A stretch of 64,000 nt of DNA, taken from contig OY764876.1 of the NCBI GenBank assembly GCA_963668595.1, positions 806,001-870,000 on the forward strand, given 5' to 3'. The notes beneath the pieces are model-generated. The model saw nothing but the letters and a program-made list of their open reading frames with translations. It was not told where the DNA came from and did no database searches. Made by a program: the position numbers and the translations under genes. The stretch comes from GWE2-42-39 sp963668595 (GTDB lineage Bacteria > Bacteroidota > Bacteroidia > Bacteroidales > Prolixibacteraceae). Below are positions 33,416 through 41,600 of this stretch, piece after piece (the first letter of the stretch is position 1; every line of letters starts with the position of its first letter).

Positions 33416-34378
33416 TTAGTTATTTTTTTTCAATTCACTTTCTGTTATTTCAATTTCCTCTATTGTACCTAATTTACTCGCTGCCTTTCTATCTGAAGAA
33501 TTAATTACTACGAAATAAAAAACTTTATTATTAAATCTTATTGAAGGCGGAAATATATCATTATATTCAGAGAATCTTAGATTTAGTTCTGCTTTGTCCA
33601 TGTTGAATATTACCAGATATCCCACATCTTTATTATAGTCATTTGCGTATTTTACTATTTGAGAAAAACCATCTTTGATTCTATCTTTCCCATATTTTTT
33701 TTCTCTGTCAAATATTTTTATTTCAACAACCAGTGGGTCATTTGTTTCAATTTCTCCAATTATATCAGCTCTCCCAGAAGCAGAGCCTGGTGTAGAAAAT
33801 GGATAATCTATTCCTTGATCAAATAGAAATAATCTTAAATCATCTTCTAAGATTTGTTCATAGCTTTTTTCTGCTGAATTGTACTTATTGAATAATTCTT
33901 TCTTTGTAAACCATTCGGTTCTCCTTTTATATTTTTCCAACAGATATATTGTTGAATTTGATTTATCTAGCTTGTCATGTAAATAATTAAAAATTGGAGA
34001 TATGTAATCTTCTACAATTATAGTCTTTGTACCATCAAAATCACGACCAGAGAATATTATCAAACGATGGAGGTCATAATTTTTTGATGTATTAATCATA
34101 TATTTTAAGAATTGAATGCAAAAAGCAGCTTGGTGGATTTCAGACTCGAACGTAATATCGACTCCTCGTCTTTGTTGTCCACTTATTTTAGAGAAGTCTT
34201 CTTGGGAATATTCATGCTTTTGGATTGCTTCCTGTAAAAGTCCATTAATTTGTGGATTGCTGTCGAGATTATTGATTAAATACTTAAGTTGATTTCCAAA
34301 CTGAGTGTATGTCGCACGATATAATCTATTCTTCCATTCTTGTAAGTTTGTTCTTAAGATATGATTTGAATAATTCAT
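33416..34378 (-). CDS. PD-(D/E)XK-superfamily nuclease-like protein
   Basis: This 320-residue protein has no signal peptide. The C-terminal third carries a recognisable PD-(D/E)XK core: SGRADIIGEI with the metal aspartate, a beta-strand VVEIKIFD giving the E-x-K pair, then DGFSQIVKYANDY with a conserved-looking glutamine, and a final strand GYLVIFNMD. The N-terminal 200 residues are helical and unrecognised. The start codon overlaps the stop of the zinc-ribbon gene by four bases (ATGA), so the two are translationally coupled. The gene is clearly more AT-rich than its neighbours, with many Asn, Lys and Ile codons ending in A/T, which suggests acquisition. Function is unknown; a defence or DNA-processing role is plausible. 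Confidence 0.75.
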   Translation of the reverse strand: MNYSNHILRTNLQEWKNRLYRATYTQFGNQLKYLINNLDSNPQINGLLQEAIQKHEYSQEDFSKISGQQRRGVDITFESEIHQAAFCIQFLKYMINTSKNYDLHRLIIFSGRDFDGTKTIIVEDYISPIFNYLHDKLDKSNSTIYLLEKYKRRTEWFTKKELFNKYNSAEKSYEQILEDDLRLFLFDQGIDYPFSTPGSASGRADIIGEIETNDPLVVEIKIFDREKKYGKDRIKDGFSQIVKYANDYNKDVGYLVIFNMDKAELNLRFSEYNDIFPPSIRFNNKVFYFVVINSSDRKAASKLGTIEEIEITESELKKNN

Positions 34379-34602
34379 TTTCCAAAGTTTTTAAAAGTTC
34401 GTTCTAAATTTTTTAACGCATTTGTCATACTGTCAATACCAGTATGAACAGATGCTTCACTGTCTGATAATTTGATAGTTATTTTACAATTGTGACAAAA
34501 AATCATTTTTTCTGATTTTGCATCAATCAATTGTATTACATCTTGATATCCACATTTTGGACATTCAATATCAACCCATATGTTATTAAAGTTAATCATC
34601 AT
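34375..34602 (-). CDS. Small zinc-ribbon protein coupled to the nuclease gene
   Basis: This 75-residue protein has CPKCGY near residue 14 and CHNCK near residue 36, spaced as a treble-clef or zinc-ribbon. The C-terminal 25 residues (SMTNALKNLERTFKNFG) look helical. No family is recognised. It is the first gene of a two-gene unit on the minus strand, and its stop overlaps the start of the nuclease-like gene. A DNA- or protein-binding partner for the nuclease is the simplest reading, given the coupling. It starts with two consecutive ATG codons. Confidence 0.7.
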   Translation of the reverse strand: MMINFNNIWVDIECPKCGYQDVIQLIDAKSEKMIFCHNCKITIKLSDSEASVHTGIDSMTNALKNLERTFKNFGK

Positions 34603-34806
34603 TCATATTACTGCTAACTTATGTGTATATACACTCTTCAAATCCATTCTTTTCGAACCAATTCATACTTCTTTTAAAAATCGAATACAATTTACGTAAA
34701 ACGAGACAATGTGTAAATAAACCGACAGCTGTATTTTATCGAAAGTTTTTAACAATAAGGAGGAAAGAGCGGCTGAAAATGTAATTTTGGCAGAAACTGT
34801 TTGGCT

Positions 34807-35562
34807 ATGGAGTGGTACCTGATTTTGGCATTGGTGGGAGCCGGTTTTGTGGCTGGCTTTATTAATACGGTTGCGGGAGGAGGTTCGACACTTACTTTGC
34901 CTTTGCTCATGTTTCTCGGACTGGATGCCAACATGGCGAACGGAACCAACCGGATTGGTATTTTGCTTCAGGGATTGGTAGGAATAAATACTTTTCGGCG
35001 CAAAAAGTACCTCGATTTTAAAACCGATTGGCGGCTGGCGGTCCCGGCTGTGTTGGGCTCCATCGTAGGAGCCATGCTTGCCGTGGAGCTCAACGAGCGG
35101 TTGATGCGTTTGATCATTGGTGCGCTGATGGTAGTAATGCTGTTGGTGGTGCTGCTGAAACCGGAAGTGTGGGTGAAAGAGCGGGTAGGGCAGGTGCAGA
35201 CTCATCAATCGAAATGGCAATATCTGTTGTTTTTTGCGATTGGTTTTTATGGTGGTTTTATCCAAATGGGAGTCGGGTTTTTTCTGATGGCCGGATTAGT
35301 TTTGGGCTGTGGTTTCGATTTGGTAAAAACCAATGCTGTAAAAACGCTGATCGTATTTTTGTTTACCATTTTTGCGCTGGCTATTTTTATATTTCATCAG
35401 CAGGTTGACTGGCTGTTCGGATTGATTCTGGCCGCAGGAAATATGCTGGGAGCCTGGGCGGGTGCTCATTTTACCATGCGTGGCGGAGCCAAATATGTGC
35501 GTTGGGTATTAATTGTTGCCATGCTGATTGTTACGGTAAAACTTTTCTGGAGTTTATTCTGA
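34807..35562 (+). CDS. TauE/SafE-family (sulfite/anion exporter) membrane protein
   Basis: The ATG at 34807 is used; the TTG at 34801 is rejected. The 251-residue protein has about eight membrane helices and the TSUP/TauE signature GFINTVAGGGSTLTLPLLM at the start, with the second repeat GGFIQMGVGFFLMAGLVLGCGFDLVKTNAVK. Members move sulfite, sulfoacetate or other small anions across the cytoplasmic membrane. No sulfonate genes are near, so the substrate is open. A TAATTTTG box lies 18 bases upstream. Confidence 0.88.
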   Translation: MEWYLILALVGAGFVAGFINTVAGGGSTLTLPLLMFLGLDANMANGTNRIGILLQGLVGINTFRRKKYLDFKTDWRLAVPAVLGSIVGAMLAVELNERLMRLIIGALMVVMLLVVLLKPEVWVKERVGQVQTHQSKWQYLLFFAIGFYGGFIQMGVGFFLMAGLVLGCGFDLVKTNAVKTLIVFLFTIFALAIFIFHQQVDWLFGLILAAGNMLGAWAGAHFTMRGGAKYVRWVLIVAMLIVTVKLFWSLF

Positions 35563-35659
35563 AACAGACCGTTTTTGCCTTTTCAGCAAAAAAATAGAAA
35601 TAGAAATTAAACCTTTTGAATGGTCGGTGGTCGAAAAGGAAATTTTAAAGCGATCGATA

Positions 35660-36115
35660 ATGAACTCAATGCTGAAAAAAATCACCTTCGTTATTTTGGG
35701 CTTGTTTTTTATTCATGGATTTTGTGTTGCCCAGGATGGAAAAGATATGCGTGGAAATGAAATTTTCGAAGTACTGAAGAAAAATCTGACGAGTGAGCAA
35801 AAAGATATGCTCCAAAAAAACAGGAAAGAAAACGACCAGATGCGCGACGCTTTTAAAGCGACTTTAACTGCCGAACAAAAAGCAATTCTTGAAAATAAAG
35901 AGATTGAGGGAAAAGAAAAACGCGATGCTTTTCGTGCCAGTTTAAGCGACAATCAGTTAGGAATGCTCGAAAGTCAGAAAGCTTCGCGCAAAGCGCAAAT
36001 GGAAGCTTTCCGCACAACTCTTACCGATGAACAAAAAGAAAAGCTGAAGAAATTTATGGACAAACGACATCCCAATTTTGGAAAAGGCTTTCCGAAAAAA
36101 GATGATTCGAAATAA
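35660..36115 (+). CDS. Secreted protein of four 26-residue LTxEQ repeats
   Basis: The ATG at 35660 starts a 151-residue protein with a signal peptide ending CVAQD. The mature part has four copies of an exact 26-residue period, starting LTSEQK, LTAEQK, LSDNQL and LTDEQK; the first three copies end (D/E)AF(K/R) plus two residues. The LTxxQ word and the highly charged helices recall the Spy/CpxP family of periplasmic chaperones and metal-stress proteins, but the tandem period is unusual for them. The tail is rich in lysine, proline and glycine. It is a single-gene unit with its own terminator. Confidence 0.75.
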   Translation: MNSMLKKITFVILGLFFIHGFCVAQDGKDMRGNEIFEVLKKNLTSEQKDMLQKNRKENDQMRDAFKATLTAEQKAILENKEIEGKEKRDAFRASLSDNQLGMLESQKASRKAQMEAFRTTLTDEQKEKLKKFMDKRHPNFGKGFPKKDDSK

Positions 36116-36136
36116 ATTTGAACTGAGTTTAAAGAG

Positions 36137-36170
36137 ATGGGAAGCAAGCAGATTGTTTCCCATTTTTTTT
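36137..36170 (+). terminator. Terminator of the LTxEQ-repeat gene
   Basis: Stem ATGGGAA (36137-36143) pairs with TTCCCAT (36157-36163), and eight T residues follow. Confidence 0.75.
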
Positions 36171-36188
36171 GAAAAATATTCCAGTGTT

Positions 36189-36599
36189 TTAGCTGATAAC
36201 CGTCAATACAAGCTTGCGTGGACCGCCGTAATTTCGGAACTCGCAAAACCAGATGCCTTGCCATGTGCCTAAATTCAAACGCCGGTTGGTGATCGGGATA
36301 CTTAGTTCGCTGCCCACAAGCGAGCTTTTGAGGTGTGCTGGCATGTCGTCGTCGCCTTCGTCGGTATGAATGTAAACGGGATGCCCTTCGGAAACGAGCA
36401 GATTAAAAAAAGCTTCGAAGTCGCGCCGTACGGTTGGATCCGCATTTTCATTCAGGCTTATTCCGGCTGAAGTGTGTTTCACCAGAATGTGCAGCAACCC
36501 TTTTTCAGGCATAAAAGGGAGCTGTTCTTCAATTAGCCGGGTAATCAGGTGAGCCCCGCGCGAATAGCCATTCAGTACAATTTCTTTTTGATGTATCAC
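36189..36599 (-). CDS. YjbQ/UPF0047 family protein
   Basis: The GTG at 36599 overlaps the stop of the upstream radical-SAM gene by four bases (GTGA) and gives 136 residues, the usual family length; longer upstream starts would add about 29 unrelated residues. Family marks are GLLHILVKHTSAGISLNENADP, DEGDDDMPAHLKSSLVG and LGTWQGIWFCEFRNYGG. YjbQ proteins are labelled secondary thiamine-phosphate synthases because one member can complement ThiE loss, but their native role is uncertain. Confidence 0.9.
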   Translation of the reverse strand: MIHQKEIVLNGYSRGAHLITRLIEEQLPFMPEKGLLHILVKHTSAGISLNENADPTVRRDFEAFFNLLVSEGHPVYIHTDEGDDDMPAHLKSSLVGSELSIPITNRRLNLGTWQGIWFCEFRNYGGPRKLVLTVIS

Positions 36600-37804
36600 G
36601 GGTTCGGATTTACAAAATGGTCGAATGCATTGTAGGTATTGCCAAATTTTTGTTGTTCGCGCAGGTCGTGCTGTTTTTGCTGCCATTGCGCTGCAAGGTC
36701 GCGAAGTTGTGAGTCGGCATGCTTGAAAAACATTTTATACGAAGTGCAGAATCGCGGATTCCGGTGGTCGCGCGGATCTTTAATGCGGTCTTTGGTACAT
36801 CCTCCGTAGCAGTTCTGCAACCAGCTGCATTGCCTGCAATCGCGCGGCAGAACCGATTTGGCGGTACCGAACGTATCCTGTGTTTTCGAGTTCAGCATAT
36901 TGATGATGCGGTCGTGCATAACATTGCCCAGTTTCCATTTCGGTTCAACAAAGAAATCGCAGCTATATACGTTGCCATTGTGCTCAATTACTACGTAGGT
37001 GCCGCATTCTTTCATCATGGTACATTCGGGAGCCTGCAAACCCACATACGAATGAAATACCGACTCGAAGTGACGGATGCTGGTGGTTGGTTCGCCATTT
37101 CGGAAATCGGCCATCCATAGATCGAATAATTTATTCAGAAAATGACCATAATCTTCGGCTGAAACAGAAAATGGTGCAGCTTGTTGCGGATTTTCTTTGT
37201 CGGTTTCAACAACCGGGATGAATTGCATGAATGTGTATCCCAGACTTTTGAAATAGTTGTATAATTCTTCCGGATATTTTACTGAATGTGAGGTAACACA
37301 ACACATGGCATTGGCCGCTACTCCTTCGTCGAGAAGCATTTTCGCTACATCTTCTACTTTTTGGTGTGTTTTGTGTCCGCCTTTGTCGAGTCGGAAGTGG
37401 TCGTGAATATCGGCCGGACCGTCGAGTGAAAGACCAACCAGCCAGTCGTATTTTTTCAAAAATGCAGCCCATTCGCGATTCAGAAGCAGTCCGTTGGTTT
37501 GCAATCCGTTGCCTACGGTTTGATTGTGTCCGTATTTCATTTCCAGCTCGATGGCGCGTTTGTAAAAGTCGAGTCCCATCAGGGTTGGTTCGCCACCTTG
37601 CCATGCCAGCGAAACGCCGCTGCCCGACTGCTGCATTACCTGTCTGATTGTTTCTTCCTGAATTTGCGGCGACATGCGGTGCACGGGAGCCGATTGAAAC
37701 AGTGCCGATTTTTCGAGGTAAAAACAATAGCTGCAATTCAGGTTGCAATCGGGACCAGTAGGTTTGATCAATACCGAATTCAGCGGTTTAAATTTTTTTG
37801 CCAT
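36596..37804 (-). CDS. Anaerobic sulfatase-maturase-type radical SAM protein
   Basis: This 402-residue protein has the radical-SAM motif CNLNCSYC near residue 20, WQGGEPTLMG in the core barrel, and a SPASM-type C-terminus with cysteines in CTMMKECG, VYSCDF, CRQCSWLQNC and CTKD. It closely follows anaerobic sulfatase-maturating enzymes, which convert an active-site Cys or Ser of sulfatases to formylglycine. No sulfatase gene is in the window, so its client is elsewhere or it modifies something else. The stop overlaps the start of the YjbQ gene. A promoter is present upstream. Confidence 0.9.
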   Translation of the reverse strand: MAKKFKPLNSVLIKPTGPDCNLNCSYCFYLEKSALFQSAPVHRMSPQIQEETIRQVMQQSGSGVSLAWQGGEPTLMGLDFYKRAIELEMKYGHNQTVGNGLQTNGLLLNREWAAFLKKYDWLVGLSLDGPADIHDHFRLDKGGHKTHQKVEDVAKMLLDEGVAANAMCCVTSHSVKYPEELYNYFKSLGYTFMQFIPVVETDKENPQQAAPFSVSAEDYGHFLNKLFDLWMADFRNGEPTTSIRHFESVFHSYVGLQAPECTMMKECGTYVVIEHNGNVYSCDFFVEPKWKLGNVMHDRIINMLNSKTQDTFGTAKSVLPRDCRQCSWLQNCYGGCTKDRIKDPRDHRNPRFCTSYKMFFKHADSQLRDLAAQWQQKQHDLREQQKFGNTYNAFDHFVNPNP

Positions 37805-37827
37805 GTTGGGTTGTTTATCTTGAATCG

Positions 37828-37859
37828 CAAAAATAGTTTAATCGACAGTTTGAAGCAAA
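37828..37859 (-). promoter_or_regulatory. Promoter of the radical-SAM/YjbQ pair
   Basis: On the minus strand TTTG (37859-37856), a 20-base spacer and TATTTTTG (37835-37828) match the consensus. The -33 half lies inside the end of the upstream gene. Confidence 0.55.
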
Positions 37860-38257
37860 CGATAAAGTTCGCGAATTCGTTCGCTGCGCTGCATCGAGAA
37901 TGTATTGCTCCTACTTTCGATTTTATTGCAAATCGCCAGCGATTTTTGTCGTGCGAACAGTTTAAGCGGAAGCGAAATTAAGTCGGATTCGCCCAGTCTT
38001 AGGTAGAATTCAGCAAGGGTATCCAACAATTCGTCGTTGAATTTTTTTTCATCCAGAAGAAGCAGAAAATCATCATCATTCATGCTCAATATTTCTTCAG
38101 GGTCAAAACCCATTTCGGCCTGAAATTCTGCTTTAATTTTATTCAGAACCGGAGGAAGTGGTTCATCGTCGGGAAGCTGTTGCATGCGGGCAATCACTTT
38201 GCGGAGGAATTGCCCCATCATTTCTATTTGTTTTAAAAGATAGTCGCGCTGGTACAT
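37838..38257 (-). CDS. Conserved hypothetical protein (DUF6483-like)
   Basis: This 139-residue protein is probably all-helical and soluble, beginning MYQRDYLLKQIEMMGQFLRKV. It is rich in Leu, Glu and Asp, with an acidic middle (LPDDEPLPP, MNDDDFLLLLDE). It resembles the family labelled DUF6483 as I remember it, but this is not certain. It lies just upstream of the radical-SAM gene on the same strand. No function can be given. Confidence 0.65.
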   Translation of the reverse strand: MYQRDYLLKQIEMMGQFLRKVIARMQQLPDDEPLPPVLNKIKAEFQAEMGFDPEEILSMNDDDFLLLLDEKKFNDELLDTLAEFYLRLGESDLISLPLKLFARQKSLAICNKIESRSNTFSMQRSERIRELYRLLQTVD

Positions 38258-38638
38258 GGTGATTCGTTAAATTTCAAATTCCAAATTTCAAATTCCAATT
38301 TTGAAAGCTATTTGAGCTGAATTGGAACTCAAAGATAGTTATCTTCCGGCAGATAGGACAGGAGCTTAGAGCAAAGTACAAGAGAGCCGTAAGTAAAAAG
38401 TCGTAAGTAGTAAGAGGGGGAGAGTACAAAGTTCGAAGTTCATAAGTACAGAGCAGACACCTCTGCTTCGAAGTATCGGGGCACAGAGGGGGACTTAAAT
38501 AGCATTTCTGAACTCTAGTAATTTTAGCTACTCGTTTTATGTCTAGAATCTAATATCTTGAGTCTTGTATCTCTCTGTTTTTCTTCTGCCTTCTGCCTCT
38601 GTCTGTTCCTCTGCCTTCTGCTTGTTCCCTTTTCCCTT
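38258..38638. repeat. Low-complexity intergenic region with short repeats
   Basis: An exact 14-base word, AAATTTCAAATTCC, occurs twice in tandem (38269-38296). Next come purine-rich words built on GTAAGTA and AAGTTCG (about 38390-38455). A pyrimidine-rich tract with repeated CTTCTGCC and CCTCTGCC words (about 38570-38650) runs into the stop codon of the hybrid regulator. No gene or RNA is recognised. Confidence 0.6.
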
Positions 38639-41600
38639 CTAACTTTTCCCAATTTCGGATGGTGGAACGCCAAAATATTTTTTGAAACAGCGAGAGAAAT
38701 AAAGAGGATCGTTGAAGCCAACCAAATAACTAATTTCCGATACGCTGTAGGTATTATTCGGGTCGAGGAGTTTTTGTCGTGCTTCTTTTAACCGGATATT
38801 GCGGACAAATTCGGTGGCCGATTGACCGGTCAGAGTTTTCAGTTTTGAATAAAGCAGCGTTTTACTGGTGTTGGTTAAACTGCAAAACAAAGGCACATCA
38901 AATTCCGGGTTGTCCAGATTTTGATATACCACTTCAAGCGCTTTGTCGAGGAATTGCTGGTCTCCTTTGTTGTTGGTAAAATTCTCCGATTTGATTGGTC
39001 GATTTTCAGCAAAACGATTGCGCAGACGTTTTCGGTTTTCAATTAATCCCAAACTTCGCGCTTTCAATTCATTCATACTGAATGGCTTTGTGATGTAGTC
39101 GTCGGCGCCGGTGCTGATACCCTGAAGAATGCTTTCTTCGGTGTCGCGGGCAGTTAACAGAATGAGCGGAATGTGACACGTTTGGTCGTCGTCTTTCACC
39201 CGGCGGCAGAATTCCATTCCATCAATCCCCGGGAGCATTACATCGGAAATAATCAGATCGGGCATTTGTCCGAGATATTCCAGCCCTTGTTCGGCTGTGG
39301 TTACCGGAATGACTTCGAAATATTGAGCCAATTCATTGCTTACAAAATCGAGCATTTGCTGTTCGTCTTCAATCAGTAGGAGTAGCGGTTTTTCGCTGCC
39401 TTCGGCATGCGTAGGTTCCAATACTGGTTTCTGAAGGATGACCCGGGCTCGTTCTGTTTTCCTGAGTGGCAGGTTTACTTTGAATTCACTGCCTGTTTCT
39501 CCATCGCTTATCACGTCGATGGTTCCGTGGTGCAGCCCAACTAATTCTTTAACCAGCGAAAGTCCGATGCCGCTTCCCGGAATTTTATTCTGTTGCGAGT
39601 TTTTCAGACGGTAATAGCGGTTGAAAATGCTTTGTTGCAGCTCTTGCGGAATTCCCGGACCATTGTCGGAAACTGAAAGGCGGAGCGTTCCGCTTTGCTG
39701 GTCGTAGGCCTGCGTTAGTTTTACCAAGCCACTTCCGGGGGTATATTTGAATGCGTTTGAAAGCAGGTTGGCAATAATTTTTTCGAGTTTGTCGGCATCG
39801 TAATCCAGCCACAGTTCATCGTGGTCGGTTTGTAAAGTAAACCGGAAGCCTTTTTCTTCAGCCAAGGGTTTATAATATTGATAGATGGCCTGTAATTGCT
39901 GTATTAAATCGGCCGGAGCCGGATCCATAACAATGGTTTTTGCTTCCAGTCTTCGGAAATCGATAACCTGATGCACCAGATTTGAAAGTCGTTCAACATT
40001 GGCATGAATGAGCTCAATGTACCGGCGGGTCGATTCGTTGTTGCTTTCCTGTTCGCGCAGTTTTTGCAGAGGAAGCATAATCAGGGTGAGCGGTGTTTTC
40101 AGCTCGTGCGAAATGTCGGTAAACAGGCGAAGTTTGAACTGGTCGAGTTCGTGAATTTCCTTGTTTCGCTTGTAAAGCCTGATTTGTAAATAGATAATTA
40201 CAAGAATGAATCCCAGTATTGTTAGGATGAACCAGGCCCGTTTGTAAACAGGAGCTTGCACAACAAATTGGACTGTGGCGGGGGTTTCGTCCACATTTAA
40301 ATCCATGTCGCGGGCACGCACTTCAAACGTGTAGTCGCCATTGGGTAAGTCGAGTAGGAGAGCCGACTTTTCGGAAGAAAACAAAGACCATTCGCCTCCG
40401 TTAATTCGGTACGAAAACTGAAGTTTGTCGGGAGCATTTTTATGCATAAAATCCTTCCCGGTGAAACGAATGAGCACATTTCCTTCGGGGGGGATTTCAT
40501 TCTCTGAAAAAGTAATGTAGGTATCCGGAGCATTTCGGTCGCGGTGGTAACAAATGGTGCGGGTGATGTCCTGAGGAAGTGCTTTGGTGTTTTTCAGGTC
40601 GTACAGGTACCATTCGCGCGATCCCTGATTGATCCATATATTTTTGTTGATTGCCAGTCGGATTGTGCCTTTTTCGCGGGCAATGCCAATATTGGGATGC
40701 ATGATGTGGCTAACAAATTGCTGGCCATCGAAACACGAAATTCCATTGTCGGTAGCAATCAGCAGTGAGTGTTCGTTTTCGTAGCACAGGCTGGTAACCA
40801 TGTTGCTGGCCAGTCCATTCTTTGCTCCATAGCGTTGCCACGATTTTCCATCGAAATGAAACAGTCCAATTCCGCCTTGTGCGGCCCATAGTTGGTCTTG
40901 CGGCCCCACTGCAATGTCGTCGGTCCAGGTGGTTGTGTTGTTCAGCGAATCAACCTGATAGGTTTTTTCTCCATCGAAATAACTGATTGAACCTCCCGAA
41001 AACCACAGTTTGCCGTCGCTGGTTTGTTCTACCGACGGAATGCGCTGCGGTACTTGTGGCCAGCTATAAATACGCCATTGCTGGGTTGGATAATGAAACT
41101 CGACCAGTCCGCCCGGATTAGGACTATTGAAATTAAGTACTCCGTTTGCTGAAAAAACAATGGATGAGTCGCCCAATTCTTTCACTCCGTTGTACGAAAT
41201 TCCGAAGTGAAATTGCGGAAACAAATGATTGGTCCATTTTTTCCCGTCGAACAAGGCAATGGCTGCTTTCCCCTGATGGCTTCCTGCTGCCCACAACTGT
41301 CCTTTCTTTGTGTAATAAAGCAACATGGTCATGTCCATCAGACCATCTTTGGTGTTGTACGATCTGAAATTGGTGAGGCTCGAATCGGCTTCAACCACCA
41401 TTCCGTCGCGAGTGGTAAACCAGTTTCTGTAGTCGGGTGTATTGCACTGGAAATTCAGCCCCTGAAATGTGCGGTAACTTCCGTTGGCATATTCCAATTT
41501 TCGGAACATGCCGGTTCCATTCATATAAATGTGATCGTAGGGATCGGTAAAAATTGAAATGTAGGAAAGCGGAAGTTTTACTTCCGGATATTGATATAGT

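Noticed and set aside
34757..34764. AAGGAGGA as a Shine-Dalgarno site
   Set aside because: The next ATG is followed at once by TAA, and the TauE/SafE start is too far downstream. Bacteroidota genes here do not use such sites.
34663..35265. 200-codon open frame antisense to the TauE/SafE gene
   Set aside because: It is rich in His, Gln and Ser with no motif, and lies across a clearly conserved membrane protein.
36600..36686. Longer N-terminus for the YjbQ protein
   Set aside because: The 29 extra codons lie inside the upstream radical-SAM gene in another frame, and the GTGA overlap gives the usual family length.
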